Assembly: GCA_009911065.1 (NCBI GenBank)
Contig: QXWR01000022.1
Coordinates: 21,709 to 85,708, forward strand
Reading direction: 5' to 3'
Source of the DNA: Clostridiaceae bacterium
Lineage (GTDB): Bacteria; Bacillota; Clostridia; Lachnospirales; Lachnospiraceae
DNA length: 64,000 nt
Below, piece by piece: positions 1 to 9,728 of the stretch (positions within the stretch are counted from its first letter, which is position 1; each line of letters opens with the position of its first letter). The translations under genes and the position numbers were made by a program. The notes under the pieces are model-generated. The model was not told the DNA's origin and ran no database searches. It saw only the letters and a list, made by a program, of their open reading frames with translations.

Positions 1-1
1 G

Positions 2-460
2 GTTCCATTTATGCGATGGATGGCAAATGAGCGAAATGGCTGGGACGGGAAGCCGGGAGTCATGGCGTTTGGATGCAGCCTGGGGGCCACCCATGGAGTG
101 AATTTGTATTTTCGGTTTCCGGCAGTGTTTGACCGGCTATTGGCTTTAAGCGGCATTTATACGGCAGATTACGGGTTTCATGGATATATGGATGAGCGGG
201 TTTACTTAAATTCCCCCTTACATTATCTGCCGAATATGTCAAAAGATCATTCTTACATTGAAAACTATAATCGAAATAAGGCAGTTATCTGTGTGGGACA
301 AGGTCCATGGGAGATTCCGGATTCCACACGGCAGCTGCAGAGAATTTTAAATGAAAAGGGAATTGGGGCCTGGGTGGATTACTGGGGGTATGACTGTTCC
401 CATGATTGGCCCTGGTGGTATAAGCAGGTGGAATATTTCCTTCCTTATTTGTTGGAATAG
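2..460 (+). CDS. Esterase family alpha/beta hydrolase, 5' end cut by window
   Basis: The frame is open to the left edge (V-P-F before the first Met), so only the C-terminal ~150 residues are present. The nucleophile elbow G-C-S-L-G (GxSxG) sits early in the fragment and a C-S-H-D-W segment near the end can supply the catalytic His. This arrangement is that of the esterase D/putative esterase family. Substrate cannot be told. It lies 59 bp upstream of an ATP-grasp ligase on the same strand, so the two may be co-transcribed and act on one small molecule (inference). Confidence 0.8.
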   Translation, partial: VPFMRWMANERNGWDGKPGVMAFGCSLGATHGVNLYFRFPAVFDRLLALSGIYTADYGFHGYMDERVYLNSPLHYLPNMSKDHSYIENYNRNKAVICVGQGPWEIPDSTRQLQRILNEKGIGAWVDYWGYDCSHDWPWWYKQVEYFLPYLLE

Positions 461-519
461 GGATTTTGGTTTTGCTTGTTGGCAGATGAAATGCAAAAAA
501 GGAAAGGAAATAAGTATTT

Positions 520-1719
520 ATGAAAAACGTGATTTTTATTTCTCCCAATTTTCCCACAAACTACTGGCAGTTTTGCAGAGAGCTTAAGAACAATGGGATG
601 AATGTGCTGGGCATTGGGGATCAGCCATATTATGAATTGATGCCAGAGTTAAAAGGTAGCTTAAATGAGTACTATAAGGTCAGCAGCCTGGAAAATGAAG
701 ACGAGGTATATCGGGCTGTGGCATTTTTTGCATTCAAATATGGAAGGATTGAGTGGCTGGAATCCAACAATGAGTACTGGCTGGAGCGGGATGCCAGACT
801 TCGGACGGATTTTAACATTCAAAGCGGATTTCGGACAGAAGATATTCCCCGGATTAAATATAAGTCCAAAATGAAGGAATACTACAAAAAGGCGGGGATT
901 CCGGTGGCCCGCTATCATGTGGTAGAAGATTTGGAAGGATGTCTGACATTTGCCGCTGAAGTGGGCTATCCGCTGGTGGCAAAGCCGGACAATGGGGTGG
1001 GTGCTTCCGATACATGGAAAATTGAAAGCGAAAATCAGCTGAAAGGATTTTTTGGACGGAGAATGCCAGGGGTTCCCTATATTATGGAAGAATTTGTGTA
1101 CGCTGAGGTAAATTCCTATGATGCGATCATTGATTCCAATGGAAATCCTATTTTTGAAACTGGGAATGTGACTCCCATGTCCATTATGGATATTGTCAAC
1201 AATGCAGACAATTCCATTTATTATATTTTAAAAAGACTTCCCGACGATACCCGTGCAATAGGCCGTGCAGCGGTGAAGAGTTTTGGAGTAAAAAGCCGTT
1301 TTGTCCATTTTGAATTTTTCCGTCTCACCCGTAATCAGGATGGACTGGGAAAAAAGGGAGATGTGGTGGCTTTGGAAGTAAATATGCGTCCTTGCGGGGG
1401 ATTTACACCAGATATGATCAATTTTGCCCACAGCACCAATGTATATAAAATATGGGCAGACATGATTGCTTTTGATCATTCCATGATACCCGTCGGAAAA
1501 CATGCCTACTGCGCTTTTGCCGGCCGCCGGGACGGAAAGGACTTTGTCATGAATCATCAGGAAATCATGGGAAGGTTCGGGGAGAATATGAAAATGGCCG
1601 AGCGTTTGCCGGATGTTCTGGCAGGCGCCATGGGCAATCAGATGTATGTGGCTGTATTTGATACAAAAAAAGAGATGGAAGAGTTTTACAGAACCATCTT
1701 GGAGTGTTATAATCATTAA
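520..1719 (+). CDS. ATP-grasp domain carboxylate-amine ligase-like protein
   Basis: 399 residues. The ATP-grasp core is visible: lysine in PLVAKPDNGVGASDTW, the IMEEFV segment that contacts adenine, and the metal-binding E-V-N-M-R-P-C-G-G near residue 290. Family members activate a carboxylate as acyl phosphate and join it to an amine or thiol; the substrate of this member is unknown. The N-terminal part (FISPNFPTNYWQFC) looks like a preATP-grasp Rossmann domain. RBS GGAAAGGAAA precedes the ATG. The upstream neighbour is an esterase. It could be a peptide ligase, or a carbamoyl-phosphate-synthase-like enzyme only by domain. Confidence 0.8.
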   Translation: MKNVIFISPNFPTNYWQFCRELKNNGMNVLGIGDQPYYELMPELKGSLNEYYKVSSLENEDEVYRAVAFFAFKYGRIEWLESNNEYWLERDARLRTDFNIQSGFRTEDIPRIKYKSKMKEYYKKAGIPVARYHVVEDLEGCLTFAAEVGYPLVAKPDNGVGASDTWKIESENQLKGFFGRRMPGVPYIMEEFVYAEVNSYDAIIDSNGNPIFETGNVTPMSIMDIVNNADNSIYYILKRLPDDTRAIGRAAVKSFGVKSRFVHFEFFRLTRNQDGLGKKGDVVALEVNMRPCGGFTPDMINFAHSTNVYKIWADMIAFDHSMIPVGKHAYCAFAGRRDGKDFVMNHQEIMGRFGENMKMAERLPDVLAGAMGNQMYVAVFDTKKEMEEFYRTILECYNH

Positions 1720-1802
1720 GCAGCTGTGAGAACGAATCAGACAAGTGAATGTGCCAGTGAAGGAAAATTTGTTGTAAAGCACAGGAAAGAAAGGAGAATG
1801 GA

Positions 1803-2321
1803 ATGAAGAATCCAACAGTGACAATTACAATGGAAGACGGAGGAGTGATTACCATAGAGCTGTATCCAGATGTGGCTCCTAACACGGTGAGAAATTTTAT
1901 CAGCCTGATTCAGAAAGGGTATTATGATGGCCTGATTTTCCATCGGGTAATCGAGGGATTTATGATACAGGGAGGCTGTCCACAGGGAAGTGGAATGGGA
2001 GGTCCCGGATATTGTATTCCAGGAGAATTTCCTCAAAACGGTTTTATCAATGAATTGAAACATACAAGAGGTGTGGTTTCCATGGCCCGTACAAGTGTGC
2101 CGGATTCTGCTGGTTCTCAGTTTTTCATCATGCATGCGGACATTCCAGATCTGGACGGAAGCTATGCCGCTTTTGGACGGGTGACAGAAGGTATGGACGT
2201 GGTGGACCGGATTGCCGGAACACGGGTGGATTACAGCGACCGTCCTCTAATGGACCAACGGATGAAACAGGTGACGGTGGATACTTTTGGAGAGGAATAT
2301 GAGGAACCGGAAAAGCTGTAA
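1803..2321 (+). CDS. Peptidyl-prolyl cis-trans isomerase, cyclophilin type
   Basis: 172 residues, a full single cyclophilin domain. Visible hallmarks are FHRVIEGFMIQGG (active-site Arg and Phe), the GSQFFI strand and the LDGSYAAFGRV turn. It catalyses cis-trans isomerisation of Xaa-Pro bonds and assists folding. No signal peptide or lipobox, so probably cytoplasmic. RBS GAAAGGAG lies before the ATG. It is followed 24 bp later by a GNAT gene on the same strand. Confidence 0.93.
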   Translation: MKNPTVTITMEDGGVITIELYPDVAPNTVRNFISLIQKGYYDGLIFHRVIEGFMIQGGCPQGSGMGGPGYCIPGEFPQNGFINELKHTRGVVSMARTSVPDSAGSQFFIMHADIPDLDGSYAAFGRVTEGMDVVDRIAGTRVDYSDRPLMDQRMKQVTVDTFGEEYEEPEKL

Positions 2322-2345
2322 ACACGGGAGGATTTTTCAGACAGA

Positions 2346-3047
2346 ATGGTTTTGGAACAGGAAATAATAATAGAAGGAATCCCATATTCTGTGGTGATTT
2401 CCGATGAGGTAGAAACCCTTCTTGCGGCGAAAGCGGCAGGGAGGGTTATTGTTGGCATGGCGGGAAAAGAAGAGAATCCGCCTCTTTCTATGGCGCGGTA
2501 TCTGGTGGAGAGTCTGGAGGCGGCAGACAATCTGTACTTAGAACGAGTGGTAAGGAGGCAGGCACATCTGCCCTGGGTGATTGGGGAGAGCAGGCGGATA
2601 TTACTTCGGGAGTTTACATGCGAGGACGCGGACCAGGTATTGCAAGAGCCAGAGGACCAGGACGCAGACCGGGTGTTTTATGAGCCGGACAGACTTTCGG
2701 CGTATATTGAGAGCCAGTATGGATTGTTTGAGTATGGACTGTGGGCTGTGGTGGAAAAAGAAAGGGGAAAAGTGATTGGAAAAGCTGGAATCACCAGAGT
2801 GGACAGCCAGGGGAAGATGGAGCTGGCTTATCATATTTTTCGGCCCTACCGCCGCCAGGGATATGGGGAAGAGGCTTGCCGGATAGTGCTTCAATATGTA
2901 AAGGAAGCGTATGACTGCCCGGTTTATGCGGTTCTGGAGGCAGAAAACAACGCTTCCAGAACCTTGTTGGAAAAACTGGGCTTTGCAGTTATGGAGCAAA
3001 AATGTAGCGAATCAGGGCATCGGTATTATCTCTACGAACCGTGTTGA
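2346..3047 (+). CDS. GNAT family N-acetyltransferase
   Basis: 233 residues. The C-terminal half (about 85-230) is a GNAT domain of the RimJ/RimL type: ILLREFTCEDAD start, acetyl-CoA loop PYRRQGYGEEA (R/Q-x-x-G-x-G/A), and N-N-A-S-R-T-L-L-E-K-L-G-F near the end. The N-terminal ~80 residues do not match GNAT and have no clear function. The acceptor is unknown. Its last 59 bp overlap the 3' end of the convergent gene on the other strand, which is unusual but both frames look genuine. Confidence 0.85.
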   Translation: MVLEQEIIIEGIPYSVVISDEVETLLAAKAAGRVIVGMAGKEENPPLSMARYLVESLEAADNLYLERVVRRQAHLPWVIGESRRILLREFTCEDADQVLQEPEDQDADRVFYEPDRLSAYIESQYGLFEYGLWAVVEKERGKVIGKAGITRVDSQGKMELAYHIFRPYRRQGYGEEACRIVLQYVKEAYDCPVYAVLEAENNASRTLLEKLGFAVMEQKCSESGHRYYLYEPC

Positions 3048-3711
3048 TGAGAATGCCAAGAAGCGGGTTTGCCCCCAGTCTCATGTCATTGGCAAAGTCC
3101 GTGTCAGACAGATCAATGGCAAAAGCTTTCATCTCGCCGTTTTCTCCGGCAGAATAATACAAATGGTCCTGTACCAGAGATAAAAGCTCAGGGGGAAGCT
3201 CCTTTTCCAGGTCAAGATATCCATCCAGAGCAGCAAAATGCTGGATGGTGGCAGGATCTCCAATCATAATATCCAAATCCTGGGAAAATACCAGAGCGGA
3301 GATTTTGGCCAAGGTAGCGTAGCTTAGTTCACTGGCATTGTCCCCATAAGTAATGTAGGCAGTCTCCACATTGATTCGGTCTTTTTTGCCAAGATTCTGA
3401 TATGCGGCAAAGTCCTCTTCCAAAGGTGAGAAATTTACTCCTTCTTCTGAATAACTGTTAATTACCATACAGAACAGGGCGGTTTTAAAAGTGCTTTGGT
3501 AAATAGAGGTGGCTACCACCTGAACAACCAGAAAGGCAGCCACAACAAGGGCCATATGAACTTTATAGTAGGCCCATATATACCAGGCCCTGTCTTTCCA
3601 GGTCATGGCTTTCAGTTTTTCAAGCTCAGTAAGCTCTGGTTTTGGCTCTGGTTTTGAGACGGATTGGGAAGGTTCGTTTTGACGGCGCATGGATTCTTCA
3701 GTTATTTTCAT
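2989..3711 (-). CDS. Single-span membrane protein of unknown function
   Basis: 240 residues, not recognised. A hydrophilic Pro/Glu/Lys-rich N-terminus (1-40) is followed by an aromatic stretch and one membrane helix at about 51-70, then a ~170-residue soluble domain, probably outside the cell. The start is supported by an AAAGGAG about ten bases upstream. It lies 30 bp downstream of the methyltransferase gene on the same strand, so they probably form an operon. The 3' end overlaps the GNAT gene tail-to-tail. Confidence 0.75.
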   Translation of the reverse strand: MKITEESMRRQNEPSQSVSKPEPKPELTELEKLKAMTWKDRAWYIWAYYKVHMALVVAAFLVVQVVATSIYQSTFKTALFCMVINSYSEEGVNFSPLEEDFAAYQNLGKKDRINVETAYITYGDNASELSYATLAKISALVFSQDLDIMIGDPATIQHFAALDGYLDLEKELPPELLSLVQDHLYYSAGENGEMKAFAIDLSDTDFANDMRLGANPLLGILINTVRRDNTDALIRYIFAP

Positions 3712-3741
3712 TCGGAAGAAATTCTCCTTTCTTTTGGGGAT

Positions 3742-4602
3742 CTATCTTTCCCACCGTCCGGAGGCTCCGCAGGGAAGAATCAGTCTGGACTCTTTTACCG
3801 GAAGGCCGATCTCTTGTGCCTGGACTTGTCCGCCCCATTTGGAACCGATTTCGGTGCCAAGAAGATAGGCCAGCACAGCTGGAGCCAATCCTGTGGTGTA
3901 GGAATTGATCAGGAAAAAAAGCGGTTTTTCTGACAATACCTGACTGCACAGATGAATCAGAGAATGAATGGAATCTTCAATCTTCCAGATCTCGCCTTTG
4001 GGACCCCGGCCGTAGGAAGGCGGGTCCATAATGATGGCGTCATATCGGTTCTGCCGGCGGATTTCCCGCTCTACAAATTTCACACAGTCGTCTACCAGCC
4101 AGCGGATGGAAGCTTTTTCTAAATGGGAGGAAACTGCATTTTCCTTCGCCCAGCCCACCATTCCTTTTGAGGCGTCTACATGTGTGACCGATGCTCCGGC
4201 CTGGGCAGCGGCAAGAGTGGCTCCGCCGGTGTAGGCAAACAGATTTAATACCCGGACCGGTTCTTTTGCGTTTCGGATTTTTTCCTGACACCAGTCCCAG
4301 TTGACGGCCTGTTCCGGAAAAAGGCCGGTATGTTTAAAATGAAACGGTTTTAGCTGGAAGATCAGTTCTTTATAGGAAATGGTCCATTGGTCCGGCAGAT
4401 CAAAAAACTCCCATTGTCCTCCGCCTTTACTGCTGCGGTGGTAGTGGGCGTTTGGATGCTCCCAGCCCGGATGGGATTTTGAGGTGTTCCAGATGATCTG
4501 CGGGTCAGGGCGGATTAACGTATAATCGCCCCAGCGTTCCAGCTTTTCTTTGCCGGAACAGTCAATGACCTGATAATCTTTCCAATTGTCTGCAACCCAC
4601 AT
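3742..4602 (-). CDS. Class I SAM-dependent methyltransferase, RlmI/RlmK-like
   Basis: 286 residues. SAM-binding motif I is LNLFAYTGGATLAAAQAG, an acidic motif is VTHVDASKGM, and the catalytic D-P-P-S-Y-G-R-G-P-K-G-E matches 23S rRNA cytosine C5 methyltransferases (RlmI/RlmK group). It lacks the N-terminal PUA domain of Escherichia coli RlmI, so the target site is uncertain. The first gene of a minus-strand pair; the 342-bp gap on its 5' side separates it from the divergent cell-wall protein. Confidence 0.85.
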   Translation of the reverse strand: MWVADNWKDYQVIDCSGKEKLERWGDYTLIRPDPQIIWNTSKSHPGWEHPNAHYHRSSKGGGQWEFFDLPDQWTISYKELIFQLKPFHFKHTGLFPEQAVNWDWCQEKIRNAKEPVRVLNLFAYTGGATLAAAQAGASVTHVDASKGMVGWAKENAVSSHLEKASIRWLVDDCVKFVEREIRRQNRYDAIIMDPPSYGRGPKGEIWKIEDSIHSLIHLCSQVLSEKPLFFLINSYTTGLAPAVLAYLLGTEIGSKWGGQVQAQEIGLPVKESRLILPCGASGRWER

Positions 4603-4753
4603 AACAGGGAACCGCCTTTCTTTGCTCCGCCAAGGTGGGCGGGCTGTATGTATTCTTGTGGGTTCATTATAGCGTTATGAGGGGAGAAGGTCAAGGGGTT
4701 CTGGTTTTTCCTCTTCATTTTCATGGCGGAAGGAAGGGGGGATTAAGTAAGGG

Positions 4754-4779
4754 TAGGAATATCGTAAGAAAATTGTTAG
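4754..4779 (+). promoter_or_regulatory. Three direct repeats with 11-bp period
   Basis: TAGG at 4754, TAAG at 4765 and TTAG at 4776 start exactly 11 bp apart, on one helix face, in the 342-bp gap before the secreted protein gene. The same layout recurs at 23501-23526 before the second cell-wall-protein gene, with flanking similarity (GGTA-R-GAATAT-Y-GTAAG). Such spacing is typical of OmpR/PhoB-family response regulator sites (inference). Confidence 0.45.
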
Positions 4780-4799
4780 ATTAATTATGGAAATTTTGG

Positions 4800-4828
4800 T
4801 TGAATCATGGAAGGGATCTTGCTAAAAT
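4800..4828 (+). promoter_or_regulatory. Candidate sigma-A promoter for cell-wall-binding protein
   Basis: TTGAAT (4800-4805), 17-bp spacer, TAAAAT (4823-4828). It lies 117 bp before the start codon and 20 bp downstream of the 11-bp-periodic repeats. Confidence 0.5.
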
Positions 4829-4944
4829 GGAAGGCAGATCCAAAATATTAAAATACAAAGGAACCAATCATAAAGGAGCAAAATACATAGAAAACCCTTG
4901 ATAACAATTTTTATGATTTTTGATGAGGCAAAAGGAGAGACATT

Positions 4945-6324
4945 ATGAAAAAACGTAGTTTGGCAGTTTTGGCCCTTGCTGCGATGATGACGTTTGGCAC
5001 CACAGGAATTTCGGCAATGGCTGCAGAAGGGTGGGTTCAAGAGGGCGGAAACTGGGTATACTATGACAATTCCGGCAGTCGTATTTATAATGCATGGCGC
5101 AAGGGCGGAGACGGATTGTGGCGGTATTTAAACGGCAATGGAGTGATGGCCATTAGTTCCTGGGTGGATAATGATGATTATTATGTAGGTCAGGACGGGA
5201 TTATGATGACCAATCAATGGCTGGAGACCGAAAGCAACCGTTATTCAGGCGCTACGGACTGGTATTATTTTGGCCAGAGCGGCAAGCGGGTGAGAGAAAA
5301 ATGGGAAAAGATCAATGATAAGTGGTATCATTTTGGGGATGACGGGGTGATGGAAACCGGCTGGATTCTGGATAATATGTACTACTGTGATGACAATGGA
5401 GTCATGGTGACTGGATGGCAGCGGTTGTTTGCACCAGATGAGAATGACGACGATTATTATGATTACGGTCCTTATGTGGAAGACGATCAGGACGGGAAGC
5501 ATTGGTATTATTTTACCAACAGCGGCAAGAAAGTAATTCCCAGCAGCAATGGGGACGAGCTGAAACTGAAAAAGATCAACGGCGTGTATTACAGTCTTGC
5601 AGAAGATGGCGCCATGCAGACCGGATGGAGCTGTATGGTGGGAGATGAGTCGGATAATATTGAGGATTACCGCTTTGTGGATTCCAACGGCCAGGTCCGG
5701 GTGGGATGGTACACCACAGAACCGCCGGAGCATCTTCAGGACAATTATGAACATGATGTGGAATGGTTTTATTTTTCCAACAAAGGAGTTCCAAAAGTAG
5801 GTCCGCCCAGAGGCAGCGCCAAATCCAGTGATCTGGTAAAGATCAACGGCAACACATATCTGTTTGACGACAAGGGAGTTCCTGTATACGGGCTGCAGAA
5901 GATATATCTGGATAATGACGAGACTGAGTATACGGCATATTATTTCGGAAGCCGGAAACAGAGCACCATGTTAAAAGGCCGGCACAACATTGATGAAGGC
6001 GGAAACACAAGCCAGTTTTACTTTGCCAGCAATGGTAAGGGCTATACCGGAGTTTATGAAAACTCTCTGTACTATATGGGAAAGATTCAGAAGGCAGATT
6101 CCGGCGTCCGTTATCAGGTGTACAGCCTGTGGATTGGAGGAAGTCTAAAGAATTATGTGGTCAATTCCTCCGGACGGATTGCCAAGAATACTACAGTAAA
6201 AGACCGGGATGGTGTAAAATATAAGACCAATGGCAGCGGAATCCTTCTGAAAGAGGACGACGAGGATGTGGAGGGGAAGACGTACACCGCGCCAGAAGAG
6301 CCGGAGTGGGATTATTTTAATTAA
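4945..6324 (+). CDS. Secreted cell-wall-binding repeat protein
   Basis: 459 residues. Signal peptide: M-K-K-R, hydrophobic core LAVLALAAMM, likely cleavage after ISAMAA (about residue 27). The rest is a chain of about 20-residue Trp/Tyr/Gly units (WVYYDNSG, WYYFGQSGK, WYHFGDDGV, WYYFTNSGKK), the CW_binding_1/choline-binding-like repeat of Clostridia. These repeats anchor proteins non-covalently to wall polymers. No catalytic domain is visible, so its role is binding or structural. RBS AAAGGAGAG precedes the ATG. Monocistronic; its own promoter lies upstream. Confidence 0.88.
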   Translation: MKKRSLAVLALAAMMTFGTTGISAMAAEGWVQEGGNWVYYDNSGSRIYNAWRKGGDGLWRYLNGNGVMAISSWVDNDDYYVGQDGIMMTNQWLETESNRYSGATDWYYFGQSGKRVREKWEKINDKWYHFGDDGVMETGWILDNMYYCDDNGVMVTGWQRLFAPDENDDDYYDYGPYVEDDQDGKHWYYFTNSGKKVIPSSNGDELKLKKINGVYYSLAEDGAMQTGWSCMVGDESDNIEDYRFVDSNGQVRVGWYTTEPPEHLQDNYEHDVEWFYFSNKGVPKVGPPRGSAKSSDLVKINGNTYLFDDKGVPVYGLQKIYLDNDETEYTAYYFGSRKQSTMLKGRHNIDEGGNTSQFYFASNGKGYTGVYENSLYYMGKIQKADSGVRYQVYSLWIGGSLKNYVVNSSGRIAKNTTVKDRDGVKYKTNGSGILLKEDDEDVEGKTYTAPEEPEWDYFN

Positions 6325-6397
6325 TCGTTTCAATAGTTTCTGTGGACAAGGGGCGTGTGTTTTTTCGTTCACAGAGGGCATGAACAAAACATAAAGG

Positions 6398-6460
6398 AAA
6401 ATCCTGTCGGTTTGCAGTTTGAACGATAATGTTTGAAAAGCAAATGGGCGGGATTTTTTT
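6398..6460 (+). terminator. Candidate terminator after cell-wall-binding protein
   Basis: AAAATCC (6398-6404) pairs with GGATTTT (6451-6457), with secondary pairing of TTTGC and GCAAA inside, and ends in a T run. The loop is long, so this is a moderate call. Confidence 0.4.
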
Positions 6461-6508
6461 GCAGAATAGGTGTCCTGAATGCTTGTTTATGATTTTGCAA
6501 AAAAGTAC

Positions 6509-6537
6509 TTGCATTTCCAGAAAATCCATGATAATAT
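6509..6537 (+). promoter_or_regulatory. Promoter of the S10 ribosomal operon
   Basis: TTGCAT (6509-6514), 17-bp spacer, TAATAT (6532-6537) with an upstream TG. It resembles the rpmJ promoter at 19774 (both CTTGCATTTC around the -35), fitting coordinated control of the two ribosomal blocks. Confidence 0.7.
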
Positions 6538-6543
6538 AGGAAC

Positions 6544-6776
6544 GCTGTGACATGATAGCTATGAAGCGTGAGGTTGCTGCCGAGTTTTAAGGCAGGTTTT
6601 CCGTGGAGCGAATGTCAAGTTAGGAAACTGACGACAAGTCACTGTACCAATTGAACAGCTGTATTGTTAGCATACAGTAACGCAGTGTGGAGTCTGATTA
6701 TGACACACACGGAGAAGTGTACAGTCACCGCTTGTCGTACTTCATCTAAAAGTGCGAAAAGGAGGCGACTTTTTTT
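6544..6776 (+). promoter_or_regulatory. Long 5' leader of the S10 operon
   Basis: About 230 nt separate the predicted start of transcription from rpsJ with no ORF. It holds several local inverted repeats and ends in a strong AAGGAGG. Ribosomal operon leaders of this length in Firmicutes often bind a ribosomal protein for feedback control (known for the S10 leader class); whether this one does so is inference. Confidence 0.45.
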
Positions 6777-7094
6777 ATGGCAAGCCAAGTAATGAGAATC
6801 ACATTGAAAGCTTATGACCACCAGCTGGTTGACCAGTCTGCCGGGAAGATTATCGAGACCGTAAAGAAGACGGGGGCCCAGGTGAGCGGGCCGGTGCCGC
6901 TGCCCACCAAGAAGGAAGTGGTAACGATCTTGAGAGCGGTACACAAATACAAAGATTCCCGCGAACAGTTTGAGCAGAGAACCCACAAGAGACTGATCGA
7001 CATTATCACTCCCAGCCAGAAGACGATGGATGCTCTGTCAAAGCTGGAGATGCCGGCAGGTGTTCATGTAGATATTAAAATGAAACAAAAATAA
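6777..7094 (+). CDS. rpsJ: 30S ribosomal protein S10
   Basis: 105 residues, standard length. Typical start [13 protein letters not shown] and the GPVPLPTKK loop. Besides its place in the 30S head, S10 (NusE) joins NusB in antitermination complexes; nusB lies at 44.3 kb in this window. First gene of the S10 block, with AAGGAGG ahead of the ATG. Confidence 0.98.
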   Translation: MASQVMRITLKAYDHQLVDQSAGKIIETVKKTGAQVSGPVPLPTKKEVVTILRAVHKYKDSREQFEQRTHKRLIDIITPSQKTMDALSKLEMPAGVHVDIKMKQK

Positions 7095-7144
7095 GCTTTA
7101 GTATGATTGCTGTCACAGGCAATCCGCTGTAAGGAGGAAGAAAA

Positions 7145-7780
7145 ATGAAGAAAGCTATTTTAGCTACAAAGGTCGGAATGACCCAGATCTTCAATGACCA
7201 GGGAGTTTTGGTCCCGGTGACGGTTTTACAGGCAGGTCCCTGCGTGGTGACTCAGGTAAAGACCGTTGAAAATGACGGCTACAAGGCGGTTCAGGTCGGT
7301 TTTGTGGACAAGAGAGAGAAATTGATCCGTAAGCCGGTGAAAGGGCATTTTGACAAGGCCGGCGTTGCTTATAAAAGATTTTTGAGAGAATTTCGTCTGG
7401 ACAATGCAGAGGAATATTCCGTGAAGGATGAGATTAAAGTGGATATCTTTGCCGCAGGCGACAAGGTAGATGCCACTGCTGTCTCCAAAGGTAAAGGCTA
7501 TCAGGGCGCGATTAAGAGATTTGGACAGCACAGAGGACCTATGACCCACGGTTCCAAATTCCATCGCCATCAGGGTTCCAATGGTTCCGCAACAACTCCG
7601 GGCCGTGTGTTTAAAGGCAAAGGGATGCCGGGACATATGGGCTGCGAGCAGGTAACGGTTCAGAATCTGGAAGTAGTTCGGGTAGATGCAGAAAACAACC
7701 TGATTCTGGTGAAAGGCGCCGTGCCGGGACCGAAAAAGTCTCTGGTGACACTGAAAGAAACCGTAAAGGTTGGCCGCTAA
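7145..7780 (+). CDS. rplC: 50S ribosomal protein L3
   Basis: 211 residues. Starts [15 protein letters not shown], and carries the conserved [11 protein letters not shown] and [14 protein letters not shown] loop that reaches toward the peptidyl transferase centre. Second gene of the S10 block, with TAAGGAGGA before the start. Confidence 0.98.
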   Translation: MKKAILATKVGMTQIFNDQGVLVPVTVLQAGPCVVTQVKTVENDGYKAVQVGFVDKREKLIRKPVKGHFDKAGVAYKRFLREFRLDNAEEYSVKDEIKVDIFAAGDKVDATAVSKGKGYQGAIKRFGQHRGPMTHGSKFHRHQGSNGSATTPGRVFKGKGMPGHMGCEQVTVQNLEVVRVDAENNLILVKGAVPGPKKSLVTLKETVKVGR

Positions 7781-7816
7781 GGGCGGACCCACCGAGGAAA
7801 GGAGGAACACACAGAA

Positions 7817-8437
7817 ATGGCAAACGTATCTGTTTACAATATGGAAGGCAAAGAAGTAGGCACCATGGAGTTAAGCGACGCAGTGTTTGGCGTGAAGGTG
7901 AACGAACATCTGGTTCACATGGCAGTTGTGGCTCAGCTTGCCAATAAACGTCAGGGAACACAGAAAGCAAAAACACGCGCCGAGGTGTCAGGAGGCGGCA
8001 GAAAGCCGTGGCGTCAGAAGGGAACCGGTCATGCAAGACAAGGTTCAACCAGAGCGCCCCAGTGGACCGGAGGCGGCGTGGTATTTGCCCCCACTCCAAG
8101 AGATTATACCATCCGCCTTAACAAAAAGGAAAAGAGAGCTGCATTAAAGTCCGCTTTGACCAGCCGGGTTCAGGAGAATAAATTCATTGTTCTTGACGAG
8201 CTGAAAATGGACGAGATCAAGACAAAGAAGTTCCAGAACATTTTGAATAATCTGAATCTGTCCGGAGCGTTGGTTGTGGTTGGCGCAGACAGCGACAATG
8301 TGGTGCTTTCCGCCAGGAATATTCCTGCTGTGAAGACTGCATATGTGAATACGATCAATGTATATGACATTTTGAAATACAATACCGTGGTAGCTACCAA
8401 GGCTGCCGTGGCGAACATTGAGGAGGTGTACGCATAA
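7817..8437 (+). CDS. rplD: 50S ribosomal protein L4
   Basis: 206 residues. The extended loop [19 protein letters not shown] lines the exit tunnel and is intact. L4 is the feedback regulator of the S10 operon in Escherichia coli; the same is not established for Firmicutes. Its stop shares one base with the rplW start (8437). Confidence 0.98.
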   Translation: MANVSVYNMEGKEVGTMELSDAVFGVKVNEHLVHMAVVAQLANKRQGTQKAKTRAEVSGGGRKPWRQKGTGHARQGSTRAPQWTGGGVVFAPTPRDYTIRLNKKEKRAALKSALTSRVQENKFIVLDELKMDEIKTKKFQNILNNLNLSGALVVVGADSDNVVLSARNIPAVKTAYVNTINVYDILKYNTVVATKAAVANIEEVYA

Positions 8438-8736
8438 TGGCAAACATTCAGTACTATGATGTCATCCTCAAGCCGGTAGTGACCGAGAAGAGCATGAATG
8501 CAATGGCTGATAAGAAATATACGTTCCTGGTTCACACCGATGCCAACAAGAGCATGATTAAGGAAGCGGTGGAAAAGATGTTTCCAGGGACAAAGGTGGC
8601 CCGTGTTAATACCATGAACAACGATGGGAAGACCAAGAGAAGAGGCATGACCTTTGGAAAGACAGCCAAGACAAAGAAAGCGATTGTCCAGCTGACCGAG
8701 GACAGCAAGGAGATTGAGCTTTTTGCAGGACTGTAA
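8437..8736 (+). CDS. rplW: 50S ribosomal protein L23
   Basis: 99 residues, standard length. [14 protein letters not shown] start, then a positively charged loop [17 protein letters not shown]23 sits at the tunnel exit and docks trigger factor and SRP. Overlaps rplD by one base; 126 bp of non-coding sequence follow before rplB. Confidence 0.97.
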   Translation: MANIQYYDVILKPVVTEKSMNAMADKKYTFLVHTDANKSMIKEAVEKMFPGTKVARVNTMNNDGKTKRRGMTFGKTAKTKKAIVQLTEDSKEIELFAGL

Positions 8737-8862
8737 AGACAGTCCCCTGGGCTGCCGGGAAGATAAGTAGGAAAGTGTTGGAACGGCAGCAGAACTACGA
8801 TTATACCCTGACTCGGAAAGCAGGGTGAAAAACAGGCAAAGTAAGGAAAGGAGTTTGTAGTC

Positions 8863-9708
8863 ATGGCAATTAAGACTTATAACCCATATACACCGTCCAG
8901 AAGGCACATGACCAGTTCTGATTTCAGCGAGATTACCAAATCAACGCCGGAAAAATCTCTGGTTACTTCCTTGAAGAAGAATGCCGGACGTAATAATCAG
9001 GGCAAAATTACTGTGAGACACCGGGGAGGTGGAAGCAGAAGAAAATATAGAATGATTGATTTTAAGAGAAATTCAAAGGATGGGATTCCGGCAGTTGTGC
9101 TTGGTATCGAATACGATCCCAACCGGAGCGCTAACATTGCTCTGATCTGCTATGCAGACGGAACCAAATCCTATATTCTTGCTCCCGCAGGTTTGACAGA
9201 CGGCATGAAGGTGATGAGCGGTGAGACTGCAGAAGCCAAGACCGGCAACTGTCTGCCTCTGGCAAACATTCCGGTGGGCGCTCAGATTCACAACATTGAG
9301 CTGCATCCGGGAAAGGGCGGCCAGCTGGTTCGCTCCGCAGGAAATTCTGCTCAGCTGATGGCAAAAGAAGGGAAATATGCTACGTTGAGACTTCCCTCCG
9401 GCGAGATGAGAATGGTTCCGATTGTATGCCGCGCTACGATCGGTGTTGTGGGCAACGGGGAGCACAATCTGATCAATATTGGTAAGGCAGGAAGAAAACG
9501 TCATATGGGTATCCGTCCTACGGTCCGCGGTTCGGTTATGAACCCCAACGACCATCCTCACGGCGGTGGTGAAGGCAAGACCGGTATCGGCCGTCCGGGT
9601 CCGAGTACTCCATGGGGCAAACCGGCTCTGGGCCTGAAGACCAGAAAGAAGAACAAACAGTCCAATAAGCTTATCATCAGAAGACGTGATGGCAAGACGA
9701 TCAAATAA
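8863..9708 (+). CDS. rplB: 50S ribosomal protein L2
   Basis: 281 residues, full length. Starts [14 protein letters not shown]. The conserved C-terminal [13 protein letters not shown] holds the histidine needed near the peptidyl transferase centre. Strong RBS AAGGAAAGGAG upstream. Confidence 0.98.
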   Translation: MAIKTYNPYTPSRRHMTSSDFSEITKSTPEKSLVTSLKKNAGRNNQGKITVRHRGGGSRRKYRMIDFKRNSKDGIPAVVLGIEYDPNRSANIALICYADGTKSYILAPAGLTDGMKVMSGETAEAKTGNCLPLANIPVGAQIHNIELHPGKGGQLVRSAGNSAQLMAKEGKYATLRLPSGEMRMVPIVCRATIGVVGNGEHNLINIGKAGRKRHMGIRPTVRGSVMNPNDHPHGGGEGKTGIGRPGPSTPWGKPALGLKTRKKNKQSNKLIIRRRDGKTIK

Positions 9709-9728
9709 TTGAAGGAGGATCAAACCCT

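Noticed and set aside
8170..8907. Minus-strand ORF over rplD and rplW
   Set aside because: Antisense to two certain ribosomal protein genes; no recognisable protein.
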